NCBI GenBank assembly: GCA_902490365.1 | Contig: CABUDQ010000004.1 | Location: forward strand, 1-64,000 | Reading direction: 5' to 3' | Source: an uncultured Collinsella sp. | GTDB lineage: Bacteria > Actinomycetota > Coriobacteriia > Coriobacteriales > Coriobacteriaceae | DNA length: 64,000 nt | Shown: positions 31,634 through 39,990 of the stretch, one piece after another | How positions within the stretch are numbered: the first letter of the stretch is position 1 | How the letters are laid out: each line of letters begins with the position of its first letter | Program-made: the position numbers and the translations under genes | The notes under the pieces: model-generated | Seen by the model: the letters and a program-made list of their open reading frames with translations, nothing else | What the model was told of the DNA's origin: nothing | The model's database searches: none

Positions 31634-34600
31634 ATGAGCAAACTCGTCGAGGGCATCAAGGATCGTATGGTTGCTGCCGCACGCGAGGCCGCGCCCGCCG
31701 TGGTGAACGCCGCGCAGAAGGCCGCGACCGCGGCAGCCGAGAAAGTTGTCGAGGCTGTTGCCGATGCCAAGAACGCGGCAGGGGAGACGTCCATCGCTAG
31801 CGAGCCCGCCACCGCCGCTGAGCCCGTAGCCGCCGCCCACGCCCCCGAAGGCGCGATCTTCAACCCCGAGGCCGCCCGCGGCAACCTGCACCTGGGCATC
31901 GACGTAGGCTCCACCACCGTTAAGCTCGCCGTGCTCAACGACGACAACCAGATCGTCTACGCCAAGTACCAGCGTCACCACACCGACGTCCGTGCCTGCG
32001 CCCGCGACCTGTTCGAGGGCGCTGCGACCGTGCTGCCGACGGCCCAGATGACCTGCGCCATTACCGGCTCGGGCGGCCTGCTGCTGTCCCAGTGGCTCGA
32101 CCTGGAGTTTGTCCAGGAGGTCATCGCCAGCAAGCGTGCCGTCGAGACCCTCATCCCGGCCACCGATGTCGCCATCGAGCTGGGCGGCGAGGACGCCAAG
32201 ATCATCTACTTCGACAACGGCATTGAGCAGCGCATGAACGGCACCTGCGCCGGCGGTACGGGCGCGTTCATCGACCAGATGGCAACCCTGCTGCACACCG
32301 ACGCGAGCGGCCTCAACGAGCTCGCGGCCAACGCGACCACCATCTATCCCATCGCCAGTCGCTGCGGCGTATTTGCCAAGACCGACGTGCAACCGCTGCT
32401 CAACGAGGGTGCCCGTCCCGAGGATGTGGCCGCCTCCATCTTCCAGGCCGTCGTGACCCAGACCATCTCGGGTCTGGCGTGCGGTCGCCCCATCCGCGGC
32501 AACGTCGCCTTCCTTGGCGGCCCGCTGCAGTACCTCTCCGAGCTGCGCCACCGCTTCTACCTCACGCTCAACCTGGACGAGGAGCACCGCATTGTGCCCC
32601 AAAACGCCCACCTGTTTGTGGCAAGCGGCGCCGCCATGGCGCACGAGTCCAACAAGCTCAGCACGTTCCCGCAGCTCATTGAGGCCATCGATGCCCTGGG
32701 TGACACACAGGGTGCCGAGGTCGAGCGCCTGGACCCGCTCTTTGCCACCGACGAGGACTTTGCCGAGTTCAAGACCCGCCACGACACCGAGGTCGTCCCC
32801 AAGGGCAAGCTCGACGGCTACACCGGCCGTGTGTTCATCGGCATCGACGCCGGTTCCACCACCATGAAGGCCGCGCTCGTGGGCGAGGACGGCCAGCTGC
32901 TGCACACCTGGTACGGCAACAACAACGGCGACATCCTGGGCACGGCCAAGGTCATCATGGCCGATTTCTACAACCACATCCCTGCGGGCTGCACCATCGG
33001 CCACGTGACCACCACGGGCTACGGCGAGGCGCTGCTCATCGAGGCCCTCAAGGCCGATTCCGGCGAGATCGAGACCGTCGCGCACCTGCGCGGCGCCAAG
33101 GCTTTCCTGCCCGGCGTCGAGTTCATCCTGGACATCGGCGGCCAGGACATGAAGTGTCTGCGCGTCAAGGACGGCGTCATCGAGCACATCATGCTCAACG
33201 AGGCCTGCTCGTCGGGCTGCGGCAGCTTTATCGAGAGTTTCGCCGTGTCTATGAACATGGACGTGCGCGCGTTTGCCGATGCCGCCATTCATGCCAAGGC
33301 CCCCGTCGACCTGGGCAGCCGCTGCACGGTCTTTATGAACTCGCGCGTCAAGCAGGCGCAAAAGGAAGGCGCCACGGTGGGCGACATCGCGGCCGGCCTG
33401 TCTTATTCCGTCATCAAGAATGCCCTGTTCAAGGTCATTAAGCTGCGCGACCCCAAGGAGATCGGCAGTCAGGTGATCGTCCAAGGCGGCACCTTTATGT
33501 CCGACGCCACGCTGCGTGCGTTTGAGCAGCTCACCGGTGTTCACGCCGTGCGCCCCGACATCGCCGGCTGTATGGGCGCCTACGGTGCGGCCCTGCTCGC
33601 CCGCGATCGCGCCGGCGCCGACGGCATCTCGACCATCCTTTCGGCCGAGGACATCGCGCACCTCACCGTGACGCAAAAGCACGTCCGCTGCGGCCGTTGC
33701 TCCAACAACTGCCAGCTTACCGTCAACGATTTTGGCGGCGGCAGGCGCTTTATCACCGGCAATCGCTGCGAGAAGGGTGCCGGCCACAAAAAGCAAAAGA
33801 CCGAGGCCCCCAACCTCTTCAAAAAGAAAAACGAGCTGCTGTTTAACCGCGAGGTGCTGAGCCCCGACGAGGCCCCGCGCGGCACCGTCGGCATTCCCCG
33901 CGCCCTCAACATGTATGAGAACTACCCCTTCTGGCACGCGTTCTTTACTCGTCTGGGCTTTAGCGTGCAGCTGTCCGACCAGTCGAGCAAAAAGACCTAT
34001 CAGGCGGGCATCGAGTCCATGCCGTCCGAGAGCGTGTGCTATCCGGCCAAGATGAGCCACGGCCACGTGATGAACCTTATCGACCGTGACGTCGACTTTA
34101 TCTGGATGCCGTGCGTGCGCTGGGAGCGTAAAGAGGACCCGACGGCCGGTAACTGCTACAACTGCCCCATCGTCATGAGCTATCCCACGGCGTTGGCACT
34201 CAACATCGACGAGATCCGCGAGCAGAACATCGAGTTCCTGTACCCGTTTGTGCCCTATCATGACAAGACCGAGCTCAAGCGCCGTCTGTACCAGGTGCTC
34301 GCCGTCGACCGTGTGGCCGATGCGCAAGCCGGTCGCGGTCGCGTGCGTGGGCCCAAGATCACGCGCTCCGAGGTCGATGCCGCTGTCAACGCTGCCTTTG
34401 AGGCCGATGCGCGTTTCCACGAGGACATCCAGACCATGGGCGAGGAGGCTCTTAAGTGGGTCGAGGACCACGGCGGTCACGGCATCGTGCTCGCCGGTCG
34501 TCCCTACCATAACGACCCCGAGATCAACCACGCCCTGCCCGAGCTTATCTCGAGCTTTGGCTTTGCGGTCTTTACCGAGGATTCGCTCGCGCATCTGGTA

Positions 34601-36415
34601 AAGCCCGAGCGTCCGATTCGCGTCGTCGACCAGTGGATGTACCACAGTCGCCTGTACGCCGTGGCCCGTTTTGTGACGATGCGCAACGACCTAGACCTGA
34701 TCCAGCTCAATTCCTTCGGCTGCGGCCTCGATGCCCTGACCACCGATCAGGTACAGGAAATCCTGGAGGCCAGCGGCAAGATCTATACCGTGCTTAAGAT
34801 CGACGAGGTGTCCAACCTGGGCGCCGCGCGCATTCGCATCCGCTCGCTCATGGCGGCACTCAAGGACCAGGAGGCCGAGCGCTTGGCCGAGGCCACGGCT
34901 GCGGGCGAGGTCTTTGAGCAGGGCGACGCTGCGCCGGTGGCGCCCTCCACGGATGCCCCCGCGTTCGCGAGCCGCAAGTACGCGTTCGAGGCACAGCGTG
35001 AGAGCGCCTCGACCGCATGGCCCAAGGTGCCCTTTACCGAGCAGATGCGCGACGAGGGCTATACCATCCTGTGCCCGCAGATGGCGCCGATCCACTTTGA
35101 CCTGGTCAAAGAGGTGTTCCGCGGTGCCGGCTACAACTTGGAGCTGCTGCCCTCGACCGACCACAATGCCGTCGAGGCTGGCCTGCGCTATGTGAACAAT
35201 GACATTTGCTACCCGTCGATTCTGGTGACGGGCCAGATTATGGAGGCCATCGAGAGCGGTCGGTACGACCTGTCCAAGACCGCCGTGGTCATCAGCCAGA
35301 CCGGCGGCGGCTGCCGTGCCACCAACTACATCGCGCTCATCCGCAAGGCCCTGCGCGAGAGCGGCCACCCCGAGATCCCCGTGATCTCGCTTTCGGCCGT
35401 GGCGCTGGGCGAGGACAACCCCGGCTTTAAGCTGACGCCGGCGCTGCTTAAGCAGGCAGTCTACGCGGTGCTCTTTGGTGACGTGATGATGCAGATGCTC
35501 TACCGCTGCCGCCCGTACGAGGCCACGCCCGGTGCCGCCAACGCGCTCTACGAGGAGTACATGGCGCGTGCCCGCAAGCTGGCGCCCAAGTTTAACCGCC
35601 ACAACTACACCAAGCTGTGCCGCGAGGCCATCCGCGCGTTCGACACCATGCCGCTCGTGGGCGAGGGCACCAAGCCGCGCGTGGGCGTGGTCGGTGAGAT
35701 CTTGGTCAAGTTCCATCCCACGGCTAACAACCACGTGGTCGATGTCATTGAGCGCGAGGGCTGCGAGGCCGTGGTGCCGGGCCTGCTCGACTTCTTCCTC
35801 TACTCCATGAGCAACGCCGAGCTGCAGAAAGACGAGCTGGGAAGCTCTGCTACTACACGCGCGGGCATGCAAGCGCTCATCAAGCTTGTGGACTGGATGC
35901 GCACGCCGGTGGAGGAGATGCTCGAGAAGTCCCGCCGCTTCGAGGCGCCCGAGCGCATCGGCACCATGGCCGACAAGGCCCGTACGGTACTTTCGGTGTG
36001 CAACAACATGGGCGAGGGCTGGCTGCTCACGGCCGAGATGCTCGACCTGATCGACCATGGTGCGCCCAACATCATCTGCACGCAGCCCTTTGCGTGCCTG
36101 CCCAACCACGTGGTGGGCAAGGCCGTGATCAAGGAGCTGCGCCGCCAGCATCCTGAGAGCAACATTGTCGCGGTGGACTACGACCCCGGTGCGTCCGAGG
36201 TCAACCAGCTCAACCGCATTAAGCTCATGATCAGCGTGGCCAAGGAAAACATGCGCGCCGGCAAGGGCTTTAAGCTCGAGAAGGTGGCGCCGCTCGCGAT
36301 GGACGAGGTCACCGGTCAGATGCGTGCCCATGACGGCTGCGTGAGCTGCGGGCCGGCCAGCGAGGAGGCCGTCACATCGGTCGCCAAGCGTCTGGGACGC
36401 GGCATTAAGAAGTAG
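31634..36415 (+). CDS. Giant acyl-CoA dehydratase activase / dehydratase-like fusion (1593 aa)
   Basis: A cytoplasmic ATP-dependent iron-sulphur protein of the HgdC/BcrAD-BadFG superfamily. After an Ala-rich amphipathic extension (residues 1-80) come two ASKHA ATPase domains: the first from about residue 86 (HLGIDVGSTTVKLAVL, GGEDAKIIYF, NGTCAGGTGAF) and the second from about 399 (VFIGIDAGSTTMKAALV, DIGGQDMKCL, ACSSGCGSFIES). Cysteines for a 4Fe-4S cluster are visible there and in CGRCSNNCQL plus NRCEKG (about 683-710). From about 745 on lies a DUF2229 region and then an HgdB-like dehydratase domain (ESVCYPAKMSHGH, GNCYNCPIVMS, QTGGGCRATNY). By analogy with 2-hydroxyglutaryl-CoA dehydratase, it would use ATP to deliver low-potential electrons, here with donor and acceptor in one chain. 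Substrate unknown. GAGGAGAG precedes the start. Confidence 0.88.
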   Translation: MSKLVEGIKDRMVAAAREAAPAVVNAAQKAATAAAEKVVEAVADAKNAAGETSIASEPATAAEPVAAAHAPEGAIFNPEAARGNLHLGIDVGSTTVKLAVLNDDNQIVYAKYQRHHTDVRACARDLFEGAATVLPTAQMTCAITGSGGLLLSQWLDLEFVQEVIASKRAVETLIPATDVAIELGGEDAKIIYFDNGIEQRMNGTCAGGTGAFIDQMATLLHTDASGLNELAANATTIYPIASRCGVFAKTDVQPLLNEGARPEDVAASIFQAVVTQTISGLACGRPIRGNVAFLGGPLQYLSELRHRFYLTLNLDEEHRIVPQNAHLFVASGAAMAHESNKLSTFPQLIEAIDALGDTQGAEVERLDPLFATDEDFAEFKTRHDTEVVPKGKLDGYTGRVFIGIDAGSTTMKAALVGEDGQLLHTWYGNNNGDILGTAKVIMADFYNHIPAGCTIGHVTTTGYGEALLIEALKADSGEIETVAHLRGAKAFLPGVEFILDIGGQDMKCLRVKDGVIEHIMLNEACSSGCGSFIESFAVSMNMDVRAFADAAIHAKAPVDLGSRCTVFMNSRVKQAQKEGATVGDIAAGLSYSVIKNALFKVIKLRDPKEIGSQVIVQGGTFMSDATLRAFEQLTGVHAVRPDIAGCMGAYGAALLARDRAGADGISTILSAEDIAHLTVTQKHVRCGRCSNNCQLTVNDFGGGRRFITGNRCEKGAGHKKQKTEAPNLFKKKNELLFNREVLSPDEAPRGTVGIPRALNMYENYPFWHAFFTRLGFSVQLSDQSSKKTYQAGIESMPSESVCYPAKMSHGHVMNLIDRDVDFIWMPCVRWERKEDPTAGNCYNCPIVMSYPTALALNIDEIREQNIEFLYPFVPYHDKTELKRRLYQVLAVDRVADAQAGRGRVRGPKITRSEVDAAVNAAFEADARFHEDIQTMGEEALKWVEDHGGHGIVLAGRPYHNDPEINHALPELISSFGFAVFTEDSLAHLVKPERPIRVVDQWMYHSRLYAVARFVTMRNDLDLIQLNSFGCGLDALTTDQVQEILEASGKIYTVLKIDEVSNLGAARIRIRSLMAALKDQEAERLAEATAAGEVFEQGDAAPVAPSTDAPAFASRKYAFEAQRESASTAWPKVPFTEQMRDEGYTILCPQMAPIHFDLVKEVFRGAGYNLELLPSTDHNAVEAGLRYVNNDICYPSILVTGQIMEAIESGRYDLSKTAVVISQTGGGCRATNYIALIRKALRESGHPEIPVISLSAVALGEDNPGFKLTPALLKQAVYAVLFGDVMMQMLYRCRPYEATPGAANALYEEYMARARKLAPKFNRHNYTKLCREAIRAFDTMPLVGEGTKPRVGVVGEILVKFHPTANNHVVDVIEREGCEAVVPGLLDFFLYSMSNAELQKDELGSSATTRAGMQALIKLVDWMRTPVEEMLEKSRRFEAPERIGTMADKARTVLSVCNNMGEGWLLTAEMLDLIDHGAPNIICTQPFACLPNHVVGKAVIKELRRQHPESNIVAVDYDPGASEVNQLNRIKLMISVAKENMRAGKGFKLEKVAPLAMDEVTGQMRAHDGCVSCGPASEEAVTSVAKRLGRGIKK

Positions 36416-36443
36416 CTTGCCCGCTATGGGCTAGATATGAGAC

Positions 36444-36480
36444 AAACGGGTGGCAGCCGTGCCGGCTACCACCCGTTTTT
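36444..36480 (+). terminator. Intrinsic terminator after the activase gene
   Basis: A 10-bp perfect stem AAACGGGTGG (36444-36453) with CCACCCGTTT (36469-36478) and T-run. It lies 28 bases after the stop codon. Confidence 0.9.
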
Positions 36481-36532
36481 GCTGGACATATGTTGCGTAA
36501 ACGCCCCAACTATCACCCTTTGCGAACTTAGA

Positions 36533-36662
36533 TTTCGGAAGTATGCGGCAAAATCTGAATAGGCCGAGCACACCGGATATGTCAAAGCTGTGTACCTGCG
36601 GTTTTATTGGCGAAAATCAGGACGTGCTCAAGAGTTTCGGAATTTGCCGCATACTTCCGAAA
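36533..36662. repeat. Long palindromic repeat, 20-bp perfect arms
   Basis: Arms 36533-36552 and 36643-36662 (starting TTTCGGAAGTATGCGGCAAA) are perfect inverted copies, and GAGCAC/GTGCTC pairs add an inner stem. A 31-base part (36540-36570) recurs at 37831-37861 with four differences. Together with the terminator this fills most of the 414-bp gap before the dehydrogenase gene; the remaining 36663-36830 shows only a GAGAGGA ribosome binding region at its end. Confidence 0.7.
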
Positions 36663-36830
36663 ACGACGTCTCGGTGGCACCAAAAACTGCCCTCGGAACC
36701 CTGAGATAATGAACATATGTAGCCGTTTGCCGCGAAATACCGCCCGTTTATAGAACCCACCCCCAACGCGCGTCATCCTTACGGTTGAATAAATACACAT
36801 CAATGGAATTACGTAAGAGAGGACCGTCCC

Positions 36831-37790
36831 ATGAGCTACAAGACCGTTTGTGTTGCCGGCGGCGGCGTGTTGGGAAGCCAGATTGCCTTTCAGGCTGCCT
36901 ACTGCGGCTTTGATGTAACGATTTGGCTGCGCAACGAGGGCAGCATCGGCCGCACCCAGCCCAAGATCGATCACGTGCGCAAGGAGTACATCGCGGCAAT
37001 CGAGGGCATGGAGGACGGTACGGGCGAGTGGTGCGCCGGTATCGCCGATGGCACCCAGCCCTTCGACAAGGAAGCGGCGCTCGCCGCCGTCGAGCGTGCC
37101 TACTCCACACTCAAGCTGGAGCTCGATCTTGCCAAGGCCGTGGCCGACGCCGACCTGGTCATCGAGTCTATGGCCGAGGACACCCAGGCAAAGATCGACT
37201 TCTACAAGAAGCTCGCCCCGGTTCTGCCGCAAAAGACCGTCATCGTGACCAACTCATCCACGCTGCTGCCGAGCACCTTTGCCAAGTACACCGGCCGTCC
37301 CGAGAAGTACCTGTCGCTGCACTTTGCCAACTCTATCTGGAAGAACAACATGACCGAGGTCATGGCACAGGACCAAACCGACAAGCGCTACTTCGACGAG
37401 CTCGTCGACTTTGCCAACGACATCCGCATGCTTGCCCTGCCCGTCAACAAGGAAAAGAACGGCTACCTGCTCAATTCCATGTTGGTGCCGTGGCTGCTTT
37501 CGGGCCTTGACCTGTATGTCTCGGGTGTGAGTGACCCCAAGAGCGTCGACCTCGCGTGGACGCGCGGCACCGGCGCTCCCAAGGGGCCGTTCCGCGTGTT
37601 CGACACCGTGGGCATCCAGACGGCGTACAACATCGTCATGCAGTACCAAAAGGTCCCGGGCTTGGTGAGCCCGCTGCTCAAAAAGATGATGATGCCCTAC
37701 AACTTTAAGGCCATGGCCTCCGTCCTCAAGAAAATGCTCGACGAAGGTAAGCTGGGCGAAAGCTCGGGCGAGGGCTTCTTTACGTACTAA
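36831..37790 (+). CDS. 3-hydroxyacyl-CoA dehydrogenase (3-hydroxybutyryl-CoA dehydrogenase type)
   Basis: A 319-residue NAD-dependent enzyme that oxidises or reduces the 3-hydroxyl of acyl-CoA. The nucleotide-binding motif is VAGGGVLGSQIAFQAA at the N-terminus. NSSTLLPS carries the active-site Ser, LHFANSIWKNNMTEVM the His and Asn residues, and EGFFTY is the usual C-terminal end (G-x-G-F-Y/F). Compared with Hbd of clostridia it has an insertion of about 25 residues after the first Rossmann strand-helix unit. Its neighbour is the activase/dehydratase fusion, which also acts on CoA thioesters, but a terminator separates them. Confidence 0.88.
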   Translation: MSYKTVCVAGGGVLGSQIAFQAAYCGFDVTIWLRNEGSIGRTQPKIDHVRKEYIAAIEGMEDGTGEWCAGIADGTQPFDKEAALAAVERAYSTLKLELDLAKAVADADLVIESMAEDTQAKIDFYKKLAPVLPQKTVIVTNSSTLLPSTFAKYTGRPEKYLSLHFANSIWKNNMTEVMAQDQTDKRYFDELVDFANDIRMLALPVNKEKNGYLLNSMLVPWLLSGLDLYVSGVSDPKSVDLAWTRGTGAPKGPFRVFDTVGIQTAYNIVMQYQKVPGLVSPLLKKMMMPYNFKAMASVLKKMLDEGKLGESSGEGFFTY

Positions 37791-37830
37791 AAATGATCTC
37801 TTGGGGGTGGAAGCGTTGGGGATCTACGGT

Positions 37831-37861
37831 AGTATGCGACAAGATCTGAATAGGTCGAGCA
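37831..37861. repeat. Partial copy of the 36533 repeat
   Basis: 31 bases matching 36540-36570 at 27 positions (shared core ATCTGAATAGG). It sits just after the dehydrogenase gene, so the gene is bracketed by two copies in direct orientation. Confidence 0.6.
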
Positions 37862-38060
37862 AGAGCTGTAGTGCGCGTTGACGTTTGGCCAATGGAGCGC
37901 AAAAACGCACCGTTCGCCGATACGCCTCTCGCGAGTGGTTGCCATATGGTTTGATGTTGGAAACATATGATTGCCGGCAGGCCGTAGGTGGCGTTTGCGC
38001 TGATATCGGAGGTTCCAAGTATGTTTCGTGCTCCGCTAAACAAGTACCGGGCTGGCTAAC

Positions 38061-38510
38061 ATGAGCCGCCGTTTTGTCTCGATAACCCTTGCGGTGGTTT
38101 GCCTGGCTGTGCTCCTGGGCGTTGCAGGGCAGTTTGCTATAAATCGAGAAACATCCTATATGCAGGAATGCGTTTCCGAAGGCTTTGCCATTGATGGTTA
38201 CTATCGGGATGACAAAACAAGTCTGGAAACTCTGGCCTTTCTTGAGGAGGATAACCATCGGTGGCAACTGGTCGGCAAGGGCGGCAACTGCGTTGATGGA
38301 CAGTTCGAGCGTATGGACGACCCCAACATTCTGGTGTTAAAGAATGAAAACGGCGAAGAATTCGGTACGGTCCACGTGGCGTATATTTCGCGCCGACGCG
38401 ATCAGGGCTTGCTCTACCTATTTAGAGATACCAGGGTGACCCGTTTTTATCTGGTGAGTACCGGTCCGGCGTTTACAGTGGAGTCTGGCGATGTCGATGC
38501 GGACAGCTGA
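38061..38510 (+). CDS. Exported small protein of unknown function (149 aa)
   Basis: N-terminal hydrophobic segment (residues 5-25, VSITLAVVCLAVLLGVAG) without a lipobox Cys, so either a cleaved signal or a membrane anchor. The outer part is a small beta-rich domain with alternating charged residues (DDKTSLETLAFLEEDNHRWQ, FGTVHVAYISRRRDQGLLYL). No family is recognised. No strong Shine-Dalgarno is visible upstream of the ATG. Composition is like a real gene. It converges on the DUF389 gene, with a hairpin between them. Confidence 0.6.
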   Translation: MSRRFVSITLAVVCLAVLLGVAGQFAINRETSYMQECVSEGFAIDGYYRDDKTSLETLAFLEEDNHRWQLVGKGGNCVDGQFERMDDPNILVLKNENGEEFGTVHVAYISRRRDQGLLYLFRDTRVTRFYLVSTGPAFTVESGDVDADS

Positions 38511-38530
38511 TTCACGGCAATAAATCAGCG

Positions 38531-38561
38531 AGCGGAGCGCGGCCATGGACCGCGTCCCGCT
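38531..38561. terminator. Hairpin between convergent genes
   Basis: AGCGG-x-GCGCGG (38531-38542) pairs with CCGCGT-x-CCGCT (38550-38561) around a CATGGAC loop. It lies between the exported-protein gene and the DUF389 gene and may end either transcript; no clear T-run. Confidence 0.4.
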
Positions 38562-38635
38562 ATTTGCTCGTGGCCCGCGTCACGTCTGCGCCATGTCGTG
38601 ACTCGCGGCTGCGCGCATCCATCCCACGTCGCGTA

Positions 38636-39775
38636 TTACTGCACATCAAACTCCACGCGATCGAGCTCGGGCACATTGAGGTCGATGAGCTTGCGGGCTA
38701 CACGGCGGTCGTGTGCCCCAAGCGCCTCGCTTGTCGTCACATGGGCGACAACCTCGCGCTCGACGATACCCTCCTCCTCGCCTTCGGTGGCCGAGGTCTC
38801 GACGGCAACGGTGTAATCCTTAAAGCCCGGCAGCACCGCGGCAAGCTCGCGCGTGGTTTCGGTGACGCCATAGCCGTCCTGCACGCCGGCCTGCGCCGAG
38901 CCAATGGATCCCGCGGTCATAACGATGCAGGGGATGGCAAAGATCACCGTGCCCACGATGATGCGGCGGCGCACCTTGTGTGACAGCTCATCGACCTCGG
39001 CATTTTCCTCGGCGGTCACAATGCCGTCGCCGTTGAGGTCGCGCTTGAGCGGCACGCGCAAAAGAAGCAGCACGGCTTCGGCAGCCAGTGCGATAAAGAC
39101 CACGTTGATGCCAAACTCGTAGAGGGCCGAGAGAAACAGCGACCCGCTTGCGATGGCGATGCCATAGCCCGCCGCGCACAGGGGCGGCATGAGCGCGGTC
39201 GCCACGGCCACGCCGGCGATGAGCGTGGCGGGTTCCTGGTCGCGCGAGTTGCCCAGTCCGCCCGCAAAGCCGCCCGCGAGCGCGACGGCAAGGTCCCACA
39301 CAGTCGGTGTCGAGTTGTCGATGATGGCGGCCGTGGTGGTGCCAAGGGGCGAGAGCTTAAAGTACAGCGTGGACGTGATTAGACAAAAGACCATCTGCAG
39401 CGCGAGGCCGGCAATTGCCTCGACGGCAATCTCGCGGTCGAGCGTGGCGATGCCGTATGCCATGGCAAGGACCGAGCCCATGAGCGGACAGATGAGCATG
39501 GCGCCCACGATGGCAATGTCCGAGTCGATATCGAGGCCGATGCTCGCGATCAACATGGCAATGATCAGGATGCATAAGTGCGAGCCAGTCAGGCGCGCCC
39601 CGTTTACAAAGCGCTTGCGAATCACGTGATAGGGCGCGCGTCCCTCGCGTATGTTGAACGCCTGCTTAAGGAAACGGGTGGCATTCTCCATGGCCTCGCT
39701 GTGTGCAGGGCGTATACCGTGACGACGATGATGACGCTCGCGCAGCCGCTTGATCTGTTGTTTGTCGAGTTCCAT
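38636..39775 (-). CDS. DUF389 family membrane protein
   Basis: A 379-residue protein with about six membrane helices. Residues 57-110 hold the family block VNGARLTGSHLCILIIAMLI followed by IVGAMLICPLMGS, and a second block near 180-200 reads ATLIAGVAVATALMPPLC. A cytoplasmic N-terminal region (1-60) is very basic. Between helices, DLNGDGIVTAEE at 246-257 matches a single EF-hand or dockerin-type calcium loop, which is unusual in this family. The C-terminal 90 residues form a soluble domain. Function of DUF389 proteins is unknown. Confidence 0.85.
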   Translation of the reverse strand: MELDKQQIKRLRERHHRRHGIRPAHSEAMENATRFLKQAFNIREGRAPYHVIRKRFVNGARLTGSHLCILIIAMLIASIGLDIDSDIAIVGAMLICPLMGSVLAMAYGIATLDREIAVEAIAGLALQMVFCLITSTLYFKLSPLGTTTAAIIDNSTPTVWDLAVALAGGFAGGLGNSRDQEPATLIAGVAVATALMPPLCAAGYGIAIASGSLFLSALYEFGINVVFIALAAEAVLLLLRVPLKRDLNGDGIVTAEENAEVDELSHKVRRRIIVGTVIFAIPCIVMTAGSIGSAQAGVQDGYGVTETTRELAAVLPGFKDYTVAVETSATEGEEEGIVEREVVAHVTTSEALGAHDRRVARKLIDLNVPELDRVEFDVQ

Positions 39776-39927
39776 GCTTACCTCGTTTAGCTTCTGAGCC
39801 GCTTCTTGCGTCTGTCGTCTTTACTCTACACCGCGTTAGGCGAGGTGTCAGACAAGGTTTGTTGACCTGGAAGTCAGGACAATCGACATGGCTAAAACGC
39901 CGTGAGGATCATAAGAGTCAAATAGAC

Positions 39928-39965
39928 AAAAAAGCGCGGGGCCGGTTTGATTCCGACCCCGCGCT
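39928..39965 (-). terminator. Intrinsic terminator of the OPT transporter gene
   Basis: On the minus strand AGCGCGGGG pairs with CCCCGCGCT (39933-39941 with 39957-39965), followed by TTTTTTG. It begins 25 bases after the transporter stop. Confidence 0.85.
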
Positions 39966-39990
39966 CTGCGCTGGTGCGTTGTTGTTCGGC

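Noticed and set aside
31559..34645. A 1028-codon open frame on the minus strand
   Set aside because: It is the exact antisense of the activase gene in a GC-rich region, where the opposite frame rarely meets stops. The product has no recognisable domain, and there is no ribosome binding site. Same reason for 34691-36331 (-), 59899-61554 (-) and 61690-63186 (+).
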